A DNA stretch of 64,000 nucleotides, taken from Cedecea neteri. GTDB taxonomy: Bacteria > Pseudomonadota > Gammaproteobacteria > Enterobacterales > Enterobacteriaceae. The notes below the pieces were generated by a model. The model was not told the origin of the DNA. It did no database searches and was given only the letters and a program-made list of their open reading frames with translations. The stretch spans positions 3,844,001-3,908,000 of the forward strand of contig NZ_CP009458.1 of assembly GCF_000758305.1 (NCBI RefSeq), read 5' to 3'. How positions within the stretch are numbered: the first letter of the stretch is position 1; every line of letters begins with the position of its first letter. Shown in pieces: positions 33,779-41,312 of this stretch. Both the position numbers and the translations under genes were made by a program.

Positions 33779-34783
33779 TTATAGCGGGTCAACCTTCAGA
33801 CAGGAAACCGCATGGCGGAAACTGCCTTCCAGCACCGGCCGCGTTTTGGCGCATTCCGGGCCGGCAATCGGGCAGCGGGTGCGGAACACGCAGCCAGATG
33901 GCGGGTTGATTGGCGACGGCAGCTCCCCTTCCAGCAGCTGGATAGTTTTATTCTTTTCCAGGTCCGGGTCGGGGATCGGCACCGCCGACATCAGCGCTTT
34001 GGTATAAGGGTGCAGCGGGTTGTGGTAAACCTCATCGTAGGTGCCCAACTCCACCGCATGGCCCAGATACATCACCAGCACGCGATCCGAAATGTGTTTC
34101 ACGACAGCGAGGTCATGGGCGATAAAGATTAACGACAGCCCCATTTCGCGCTGCAGTTTCTGCAGCAGGTTAACCACCTGCGCCTGAATCGACACGTCCA
34201 GCGCCGAGACCGGCTCATCACAGATGATGAGTTTTGGCTCAAGGATCAGCGCGCGCGCGATGCCGATACGCTGGCACTGGCCGCCGGAAAACTCGTGCGG
34301 GTAGCGGTTGACCAGGTTTGGCAGCAGGCCGACTTTCATCATCATTGCCTTCACGCGGTCGCGTACTTCCTGCTTTGGCATTTTTGGATGATAGGTCAGC
34401 AGCGGCTCGGCGATGATATCGCCGATGTTCATACGCGGGTTCAGCGAAGCCAGCGGATCCTGGAAAATCATCTGAATATCGCTGCGCACGTCACGCCACT
34501 CTTCCGGCTTCATGCCCAGCAGATCTTTACCCAGCCACGCGACGCGGCCATCGGTTGCTTTCACCAGGCCAATGATGGCGCGGGCAAAAGTCGATTTACC
34601 ACAGCCGGATTCGCCTACCACGCCGAGGGTTTCCCCTTCGTACAGGCGCAGCGTCACGCCATCGACGGCTTTCAGGGTTTTGGAAGGTTGCCAGAACCAC
34701 TGCTTGCCATCTTTGATGTCAAAATGCACCTTCAGATCGGCGATTTCTAACAGAACTTTTCTCTCTTCTGCAACGGTGCTCAT
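33779..34783 (-). CDS. oppF: Oligopeptide ABC transporter ATP-binding protein OppF
   Basis: One of the two ATPases that power oligopeptide import through OppBC. 334 residues, with Walker A GESGCGKST, signature FSGGQCQRIGIARAL, Walker B LIICDEPVSALD and switch His (IAHD). The C-terminal peptide-transporter extension has conserved Cys residues (GCVFRTRCP...C; typical [4Fe-4S]-type sites). Its ATG overlaps the oppD stop (ATGA at 34780-34783), giving coupled translation. Last gene of oppABCDF. Confidence 0.97.
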   Translation of the reverse strand: MSTVAEERKVLLEIADLKVHFDIKDGKQWFWQPSKTLKAVDGVTLRLYEGETLGVVGESGCGKSTFARAIIGLVKATDGRVAWLGKDLLGMKPEEWRDVRSDIQMIFQDPLASLNPRMNIGDIIAEPLLTYHPKMPKQEVRDRVKAMMMKVGLLPNLVNRYPHEFSGGQCQRIGIARALILEPKLIICDEPVSALDVSIQAQVVNLLQKLQREMGLSLIFIAHDLAVVKHISDRVLVMYLGHAVELGTYDEVYHNPLHPYTKALMSAVPIPDPDLEKNKTIQLLEGELPSPINPPSGCVFRTRCPIAGPECAKTRPVLEGSFRHAVSCLKVDPL

Positions 34784-35793
34784 ACTAATTCCTCCACCGG
34801 TCTAAAGCAGGCACGCAGGCGGCCATCACCAAACTGCTCCAGTGGCGGAGCACTATTACACGCTTCCATCGCAAACTGACAGCGAGGCTGGAACGGGCAA
34901 CCCTGCGGCAAGCGCAGCAGGTTCGGCGGGTTGCCAGGAATGGTCAACAGAGATTCACCTTCCGCATCCAGACGCGGTACCGCGTTCAACAGGCCGATGG
35001 AGTACGGGTGTACCGGCTTGTAGAAGACGTCACGCGCGTTGCCGTATTCCATCGTACGCCCGGCGTACATCACCAGCACTTTGTCGCAGATCCCGGCCAC
35101 AACGCCCAGGTCGTGGGTGATCATGATGATCGCCGTGTTGAACTCACGCTTCAGCTCGTTCAGCAGCGTCATGATCTGCGCCTGAACGGTCACGTCCAGC
35201 GCAGTAGTCGGTTCGTCAGCAATCAGCAGTTTTGGCCGGCACAGCAGCGCCATGGCAATCATCACGCGCTGGCGCATCCCGCCGGAGAATTCGTGCGGGA
35301 ACATGCGCATGCGTTTACGCGCTTCCGGCATTTTTACTGCATCCAGCATCCGCACAGACTCTTCAAACGCTTCCGCCTTACCGAGTTTTTTATGCAGCAT
35401 CAGCACTTCCATCAGCTGGTCGCCCACGCGCATGTACGGGTTCAGCGATGTCATGGGATCCTGGAAAATCATTGAGATTTGCTCGGCGCGCAGGCGGTTA
35501 AGCTGCGACTCCGGCAGGTTCAGGATCTCTTTGCCGTTGAATTTCGCAGAGCCGCCGATACGGCCATTGGCCGCCAGCAGGCCCATCAGCGCAAAGGCCG
35601 TTTGGGATTTGCCCGAGCCGGACTCGCCGACGATGCCAAGGGTTTCACCGGCACGCAGGCTAAAGTTGAGGTCGTTAACTGCCGTGACGTCACCGTCGGG
35701 CGTGCCAAAGGTCACGCGCAGGTCTTTAACGTCCAGCAGAACTTCAGATTTGTTCAGTGGAGCGGCCACCGGAGAGGTTTCAATAGTACTCAT
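34780..35793 (-). CDS. oppD: Oligopeptide ABC transporter ATP-binding protein OppD
   Basis: 337 residues from ATG 35793 (MSTIETSPVAAPLNKSEVLL), equal in length to E. coli OppD. The open frame reaches back to 35931 but that part lies inside oppC. Walker A GESGSGKSQ, signature FSGGMRQRVMIAMAL, Walker B LLIADEPTTALD, switch ITHD. The C-terminal Cys motif (GCPFQPRC...C) is present. Ten bases separate it from oppC. Confidence 0.97.
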   Translation of the reverse strand: MSTIETSPVAAPLNKSEVLLDVKDLRVTFGTPDGDVTAVNDLNFSLRAGETLGIVGESGSGKSQTAFALMGLLAANGRIGGSAKFNGKEILNLPESQLNRLRAEQISMIFQDPMTSLNPYMRVGDQLMEVLMLHKKLGKAEAFEESVRMLDAVKMPEARKRMRMFPHEFSGGMRQRVMIAMALLCRPKLLIADEPTTALDVTVQAQIMTLLNELKREFNTAIIMITHDLGVVAGICDKVLVMYAGRTMEYGNARDVFYKPVHPYSIGLLNAVPRLDAEGESLLTIPGNPPNLLRLPQGCPFQPRCQFAMEACNSAPPLEQFGDGRLRACFRPVEELV

Positions 35794-35803
35794 GGAGGAC
35801 TCC

Positions 35804-36709
35804 TTAACGATCTTTCGGGTCGAGGGCATCACGCAAGCCATCGCCGATAAAGTTAAAACAGAACAGCGTAACCACCAGGAAGCCTGCCGGGAACAGCAGA
35901 AGCCACGGTGATACCTCCATGGAGTTTGCACCGTCGCTTAACAGCGCTCCCCAGCTGCTCAGAGGCTCCTGCGTGCCGAGGCCCAGGAAGCTCAGGAAAG
36001 ATTCGAACAGGATCATGCTAGGCACCAGCAGCGAGGCGTAAACTACCACCACGCCGAGGACGTTCGGCACGATGTGGCGCAGAACGATGTTGAGGGTAGA
36101 AACACCGCCTACGTGTGCCGCTTCGATGAACTCTTTGCGTTTCAGGCTCAGGGTTTGGCCACGCACGATACGCGCCATATCCAGCCAGGACACCATGCCG
36201 ATAGCCACGAAGATCAGCAGGATGTTTTGCCCGAAGAAGGTCACCAGCAAAATAACGAAGAACATGAACGGGAAGGAGTTAAGGATCTCCAGCAGACGCA
36301 TCATCACGGAGTCAATTTTTCCGCCGAGATAACCGGCCAGACAGCCGTAAAGCGTTCCGACAATTACCGCCACCAGCGCAGCAGAAATACCGACCATCAG
36401 GGAGATACGTCCCCCGATGGCGACTCGCACCAGCAGGTCACGGCCCGACGAATCGGTACCGAAATAGTGACCGGATGCCATGTCAGGGGCCGCCGACATC
36501 ATGCCCCAGTCGGTATCAAAGTAAGTAAACTGCGACAGAACGGGCGCAAACGCCACGAACAGCGCAATCAGCGCCAGAACAAACAGGCTGGTGATCGCCG
36601 CACGGTTATGGATAAAACGGCGACGCGCATCCTGCCACAGGCTACGGCCTTCAACTTCCAGTTTTTCACTGATGTTTTCCAGCGCCTCGCTGTTTTTCTT
36701 AGTCAACAT
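35804..36709 (-). CDS. oppC: Oligopeptide ABC transporter permease OppC
   Basis: 301 residues from ATG 36709 (MLTKKNSEALENI...), placed eight bases after GGAG; a GTG at 36718 overlaps that site. It has six TM segments, the first after a cytoplasmic N-terminus of about 35 residues. The EAA loop facing the ATPases is EFIEAAHVGGVSTLNIVLRH. Ends RDALDPKDR as in E. coli. It lies 15 bases after oppB. Confidence 0.97.
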   Translation of the reverse strand: MLTKKNSEALENISEKLEVEGRSLWQDARRRFIHNRAAITSLFVLALIALFVAFAPVLSQFTYFDTDWGMMSAAPDMASGHYFGTDSSGRDLLVRVAIGGRISLMVGISAALVAVIVGTLYGCLAGYLGGKIDSVMMRLLEILNSFPFMFFVILLVTFFGQNILLIFVAIGMVSWLDMARIVRGQTLSLKRKEFIEAAHVGGVSTLNIVLRHIVPNVLGVVVVYASLLVPSMILFESFLSFLGLGTQEPLSSWGALLSDGANSMEVSPWLLLFPAGFLVVTLFCFNFIGDGLRDALDPKDR

Positions 36710-36724
36710 TATGGCCACTCCAGC

Positions 36725-37645
36725 TTAGTAACGGATTTTCGGGTCGATAACGGCATACAGCACGTCAACGACCGCGTTGAACAGAATCGTCAGCGCACCG
36801 ACCAGAATGGTCAGGCTGAGAACCAGTGAGTAGTCACGGTTCAGCGCCCCGTTAACAAACAGCTGACCGATACCCGGCAAGCCATAAATTGTTTCAATAA
36901 CCATAGAGCCCGTGATGATCCCCACAAACGCTGGTCCGAGGTAGGACAGGACCGGCAGCAGCGCAGGTTTCAGAGCATGACGCAGCACAATACGACGCAT
37001 CGGCAGGCCTTTAGCGCGAGCGGTGCGAATAAAGTTAGAGTGCAGAACTTCAATCATTGAGCCGCGGGTAATACGCGCGATGCTCGCGATGTACGCCAAA
37101 GACAGGGCGATCATCGGCAGTATCATGTACTTCGGCGCTCCCCCGTTCCAGCCGCCGCCGGGCAGCCATTTCAGGGTGATAGCGAATATCAGTACCAGCA
37201 ATGGCGCCACCACAAAGCTGGGGATAACCACCCCCGTCATGGCAAAGCCCATTACCGTGTAATCCCATTTGGTGTTTTGATTCAGCGCCGCAACCACGCC
37301 CGCCGTCACACCCAGCACAATGGCAAAGATGAAAGCAGCTGCGCCTAATTTTGCGGATACCGGGAAGCTGGACGCCACCAGGTCGTTGACCGAATAGTCT
37401 TTGTATTTAAATGACGGCCCAAAATCCCCGTGCGCCAGCTGTTTTAAATAGCTGAAGTACTGAGTGGTGATCGGATCGTTAAGGTGATACTTCGCTTCGA
37501 TGTTTGCCATAACTTCTGGCGGCAGCGTACGTTCGCCGGTAAAAGGACTTCCCGGTGCAAGACGCATCATAAAGAAGGAGATCGTAATAAGAATAAAGAG
37601 TGTCGGAATTGCTTCCAGACAACGACGTAGAATAAATTTCAACAT
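36725..37645 (-). CDS. oppB: Oligopeptide ABC transporter permease OppB
   Basis: 306 residues, the E. coli length, with six TM segments and the EAA-type loop FIRTARAKGLPMRRIVLRHA. It forms the channel with OppC. A strong hairpin (37699-37742) lies between it and oppA and is likely to reduce read-through, so that the binding protein is made in excess. Confidence 0.97.
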   Translation of the reverse strand: MLKFILRRCLEAIPTLFILITISFFMMRLAPGSPFTGERTLPPEVMANIEAKYHLNDPITTQYFSYLKQLAHGDFGPSFKYKDYSVNDLVASSFPVSAKLGAAAFIFAIVLGVTAGVVAALNQNTKWDYTVMGFAMTGVVIPSFVVAPLLVLIFAITLKWLPGGGWNGGAPKYMILPMIALSLAYIASIARITRGSMIEVLHSNFIRTARAKGLPMRRIVLRHALKPALLPVLSYLGPAFVGIITGSMVIETIYGLPGIGQLFVNGALNRDYSLVLSLTILVGALTILFNAVVDVLYAVIDPKIRY

Positions 37646-37698
37646 TGCCCGTACCTTCTGGCCTGTGCCTTTGCAGTGCGATGTAAATAAGACACGAT

Positions 37699-37742
37699 GG
37701 GGCAGAATTTATCCACCGGTCGAAACCGGTGGCTCCTGCCCC
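37699..37742. terminator. Intercistronic double hairpin between oppA and oppB
   Basis: Outer stem ggggcag (37699-37705) / ctgcccc (37736-37742) and inner stem ccaccggt (37713-37720) / accggtgg (37725-37732). No U run follows on the minus strand. It probably protects the oppA mRNA end or attenuates oppB expression. Confidence 0.65.
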
Positions 37743-37753
37743 ACGAATTGCCA

Positions 37754-39385
37754 TTAATGTTTGATAATGTACAAGTCTCTTACGTAGACATTATCCATTG
37801 GGTCTTTACCGGTGTAACCACCTACCCATGGCTTAACCAAACGGGCGTTAACGTAGTAGTAAACCGGGACGATGGCTGAGTCTTTATCCAACTGTTGCTC
37901 AGCTTTCTCGTACAGCGCGGTACGCTGGGCTTCGTCGGTCACTTTCAGCGTGTCGGCAATGATCTTATCGAAGGCCGGGCTCTTATAGTGCGCGGTGTTG
38001 TTAGAGCTGTCGGACAGCATGGTGTTCAGGAAGGAAGTCGGTTCGTTGTAGTCCGCACACCAGCCGGCACGCGCCACGTCGAAGGTCCCCTGATGACGGG
38101 TATCCAGGAAGGTTTTCCACTCCTGGTTCTCCAGCTTGACGTTCACGCCCAGGTTTTTCTGCCAGATAGATGCCACGGCGATAGCCAGCTTCTTGTGCAG
38201 ATCGGAGGTGTTGTACAGCAGGTTGAAGGTCAGCGGCTTGTCTTTGGTGTAGCCCGCTTCAGCCAGCAGTTTTTTGGCTTCTTCGTTACGCTTGTCCTGA
38301 GACCAGGTGAACCACTCTGGTGGAGTCAGTTTCGCGCCATCGGTATACGGTGGAGTGTAACCATAAGCCGGCAGGTCGCCCTGGTTTTTCACTTTATTCA
38401 CGATGATGTCGCGATCCAGGCCCAGTTTCAGAGCCGCACGGACACGAGGATCGGTGAACGGAGCTTTCTGGTTGTTGATCTCGTAGTAATAAGTACACAG
38501 GTACGGATCGGCGTGAACTTCAGTTGGGATTTCTTTTTTCAGTTTCTGGAACAGCTCAATCGGCAGGTTGTTATACGTCATGTCGATTTCACCGCTGCGG
38601 TAGCGGTTAACGTCTGTTACTTCAGAAGAGATTGGCAGGTAGGTCACCTGGTTAATCACGGTTTTCGCGTTATTCCAGTAGTTGGTGTTACGCACCAGAA
38701 CGATACGCTCGTTCACCACCCAATCTTTTAATTTGTATGCACCGTTGGTCACGATGTTTGCAGGCTGGGTCCACTTGTCACCAAACTTCTCAACAGTGGC
38801 TTTCGGCACTGGAGAAACGGATGGGTGAACCAGCAGTTTGTAGAAGTATGGCACCGGCTCGCTCAGCGTGACTTCCAGAGTGTGGTCATCGATGGCTTTC
38901 ACGCCCAGATCGCTGGTTGGCTTCTTACCGGCGATGATATCGTCGATATTGGTCAGGTGGCCGTACTGCAGATAGCTTGAATAAGGAGAAGCGGTTTTCG
39001 GGTCAGCCAGGCGCTGCCAGCTGTAAACAAAGTCCTGCGCGGTGACAGGTTCGCCGTTGGACCATTTAGCGTCTTTACGCAGGTGGAAGGTCCAGACTTT
39101 AAAATCTTTGTTGTCCCAAGACTCTGCGACGCCCGGAGATGGGTGGCCCTGCAGATCGCTTACCAGCAGACCTTCAAACAGGTCACGGCTAATATTGGAC
39201 TCTGGCACACCTTCGATTTTGTGCGGATCAAGAGATTGAGGTTCTGAGCCGTTATTACGGACCAGATCTTGTTTCTCTGCCAATTGCACACCCGCCGGAA
39301 CATCTGCCGCCATCGCGACATTGCCAGCAATCAGCGCAGTTAAAATGCCCGCTGCTATCAGGCTTTTTTTAGTGATATTTGTCAT
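37754..39385 (-). CDS. oppA: Periplasmic oligopeptide-binding protein OppA
   Basis: The 543-residue SBP family 5 protein binds peptides of two to five residues and hands them to OppBC. The signal peptide is SLIAAGILTALIAGNVAMAA, cut before DVPAG. Family landmarks include NNGSEPQSLDPHKIEGVPES and GWCADYNEP. The leader just before ATG has GGAG then ccaacacaatgacaaa, a CA-rich stretch of the sort the sRNA GcvB targets in E. coli oppA; control by GcvB is inference. First gene of the operon. Confidence 0.97.
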   Translation of the reverse strand: MTNITKKSLIAAGILTALIAGNVAMAADVPAGVQLAEKQDLVRNNGSEPQSLDPHKIEGVPESNISRDLFEGLLVSDLQGHPSPGVAESWDNKDFKVWTFHLRKDAKWSNGEPVTAQDFVYSWQRLADPKTASPYSSYLQYGHLTNIDDIIAGKKPTSDLGVKAIDDHTLEVTLSEPVPYFYKLLVHPSVSPVPKATVEKFGDKWTQPANIVTNGAYKLKDWVVNERIVLVRNTNYWNNAKTVINQVTYLPISSEVTDVNRYRSGEIDMTYNNLPIELFQKLKKEIPTEVHADPYLCTYYYEINNQKAPFTDPRVRAALKLGLDRDIIVNKVKNQGDLPAYGYTPPYTDGAKLTPPEWFTWSQDKRNEEAKKLLAEAGYTKDKPLTFNLLYNTSDLHKKLAIAVASIWQKNLGVNVKLENQEWKTFLDTRHQGTFDVARAGWCADYNEPTSFLNTMLSDSSNNTAHYKSPAFDKIIADTLKVTDEAQRTALYEKAEQQLDKDSAIVPVYYYVNARLVKPWVGGYTGKDPMDNVYVRDLYIIKH

Positions 39386-40137
39386 TGTGTTGGTACTCCA
39401 CTCATTATAATTACCGACCCGAAAGCCGGCCTCTTCCCCTCAGGGGTCCCTTACAGCGCAGGAGCGTTAAACGTCCGTACGGGATACTGCTTTCCTTACT
39501 ACTTCGCTATCACCGACTTTATTTTCGGGCCGCTCGATTTGGCAGCCTCATTACGTCGATTCTTTCTGCCGCCGATTGCGTGGTCGACGGCCATGATTTA
39601 GTTGTTCGCAGGACATGATTACGCTGCGAAATCATTCTCATCTAGAAAAGAAACATTTTTCAGCGAATTGTTTTGCCCGGAAAGTATCAAAAGCTTCAGA
39701 TACCCGCCAATACAATTTGCAAATTTGTTAACCATTTCTCTTTTATGGAGAGATTATGGGGAGTGTCATGCAGAAAGGATGTCTATAAAAACCCAATCAT
39801 AATCTTGATTATCATGGGGTTAGTATACTATCACTGCATTAGAGAGGAGGTCGGTTTATCGCCTGCTTCATCACTCACAAAAAATTAACAATTGATTATT
39901 TTTTAGCACATTCCTCTGCGGGAAGGCATGAATTACTAATATCATCTCAATAAACCCGCAGCAAGCCTGATTGCATAACGGATGCTAAATATCATTTCGA
40001 TCGCCACTTTTCTGTACAGCTTGTTACAACGTCAACCGCTAATGCACGGTTTTCCAAAGCATTTTCTTATGAAAGATTCGCAATTACTTTTGCGATAATG
40101 AGGATAGCGAGCAGATGAAATTTTCTTCTACTGAAAG
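39386..40137. other. oppA leader and promoter region, no gene supported
   Basis: About 750 bases between oppA and the ychE terminator. The part near oppA is its leader. Around 39,830-40,080 it is AT-rich. Small open frames exist, but none has both a good ribosome site and a familiar product. E. coli also has a long gap here. Confidence 0.6.
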
Positions 40138-40167
40138 AAAAAAAGCAGAATAGAGATTCTGCTTTTT
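40138..40167. terminator. Terminator after ychE
   Basis: aaaagcagaat (40141-40151) / attctgctttt (40156-40166), loop agag, with a U run on the minus strand (A at 40138-40144) and a shorter one on plus. Probably bidirectional. Confidence 0.85.
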
Positions 40168-40188
40168 CATTTGAAGGCGGCAGCGGAA

Positions 40189-40836
40189 TTAACTTGCCAG
40201 ACCAGGGAAGATGGCTCTGACGCCGGTAACAATAAACTCGATACCCAGAGACATAAGGAGCAAACCCATAATACGGGTGATGACGTTGATTCCAGTTTGC
40301 CCCAACATACGTACCAGCCACGGTGCAATACGGAACAGCAGCCAACAGCAAAATGCAAACAGCGCGATGGCAAGGGAGAAGCCCAGAAGGTGGCCCCAGT
40401 TATGATAGCGACTTCCCCAGACAATCGTTGAACTGATGGCACCAGGCCCCGCCATCAACGGCAATGCGAGCGGAACAACCCCCACGCTTTCGCGAATCGC
40501 GCTCTCCGACTTCTCTTGCTTGTTCTGTTTATCTTCACCCAACTTGCCGCTGATCATTGACATCGCGATGGTGACTACCAGAATCCCACCGGCAATACGA
40601 AATGAATCAATCGAAATACCAAAAACTTGCAGAATACCGTCACCCAAAAAAAGCGAGGTCCAGAGAATAATCGCCACCGAGAGGTTGGCCGTGAGGTTGG
40701 TTTTATTTCTTGCTGCGGCACTCTGGTAACTGGTCATACTAATAAATACGGGAATGATCCCTACCGGGTTGACCAGAGCAAACATCCCGATAAAGAACTT
40801 AATATAGGTGGGCAGGTCGAAAAAGGATTGAGCCAC
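40189..40836 (-). CDS. ychE: MarC-family inner-membrane protein YchE
   Basis: 215 residues from GTG 40836 (VAQSFFDLPTYIKFFIGMFA), eight bases after GGAG. This is the E. coli length; an in-frame start at 40863 has no ribosome site. It is a six-TM MarC/UPF0056 protein (LVNPVGIIPVFISMT; LMAGPGAISSTIVWG; TGINVITRIMGLLL). Function unproven. It sits between opp and adhE as in E. coli. Confidence 0.93.
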   Translation of the reverse strand: MAQSFFDLPTYIKFFIGMFALVNPVGIIPVFISMTSYQSAAARNKTNLTANLSVAIILWTSLFLGDGILQVFGISIDSFRIAGGILVVTIAMSMISGKLGEDKQNKQEKSESAIRESVGVVPLALPLMAGPGAISSTIVWGSRYHNWGHLLGFSLAIALFAFCCWLLFRIAPWLVRMLGQTGINVITRIMGLLLMSLGIEFIVTGVRAIFPGLAS

Positions 40837-41074
40837 GCAAAACTCCGCAAATGAACAAAGCAAAAGCAGGCGTAATGTAATGGAAAAAAAACCCTGCCGC
40901 TACGCTATTTCCTTACTTAATCAGCACCTGCAGCAACTTATTTTAGCATTATGGTGAACTGTTACCTGAATGTTGAATTTATGGTACTTTGTTTTGACGT
41001 CGCTGTGACTAAATTTTTAAAGATTTATCAATCACCTGGATAGCGCCTGCTGAATGGTGTCAGCATCAATTAGT

Positions 41075-41090
41075 TGTGATTTAGATCACG
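41075..41090. promoter_or_regulatory. CRP/FNR-like site upstream of adhE
   Basis: tgtgatttagatcacg is TGTGA-N6-TCACG, near the CRP consensus. It also reads GTGAT-N4-ATCAC, close to the FNR pattern TTGAT-N4-ATCAA. Which protein binds cannot be told from sequence. Confidence 0.6.
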
Positions 41091-41170
41091 AAAAACCTAC
41101 TCAGAAGTGAGTACTCTTGGACACATCTGGAAAGCAGGTATCTCGACTAACACAGCTTATTCAGATGAGG

Positions 41171-41289
41171 CTCTTTTAGTAAATCAGCGCATGAATCCAG
41201 GTCATTTTTATGACAGTTTTTTGTCTTAAACACGCATTCTGTGGCTGCTGACTATACTGTCGACTCGCGCAGCTTATTTACTAAAAGAG
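41171..41289 (+). promoter_or_regulatory. Long-range inverted repeat in the adhE leader
   Basis: ctcttttagtaaat (41171-41184) is the exact reverse complement of atttactaaaagag (41276-41289). The second arm lies about 12 bases before AGGAGAG of adhE. In E. coli the adhE leader folds over its ribosome site and needs RNase III cleavage for translation; this repeat could form such a stem. Confidence 0.6.
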
Positions 41290-41312
41290 TTTAACATTAT
41301 CAGGAGAGCATT

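Larger units (their letters stand above)
40837..41312 (+). promoter_or_regulatory. adhE regulatory region and long leader
   Basis: This 476-base gap has no gene. It holds a CRP/FNR-like palindrome at 41075-41090 and a 14-base inverted repeat (41171-41184 and 41276-41289) whose second arm ends just before the adhE ribosome site. Confidence 0.7.

Noticed and set aside
35794..35931. Longer N-terminus of OppD
   Set aside because: It lies within oppC; ATG 35793 gives the exact family length.
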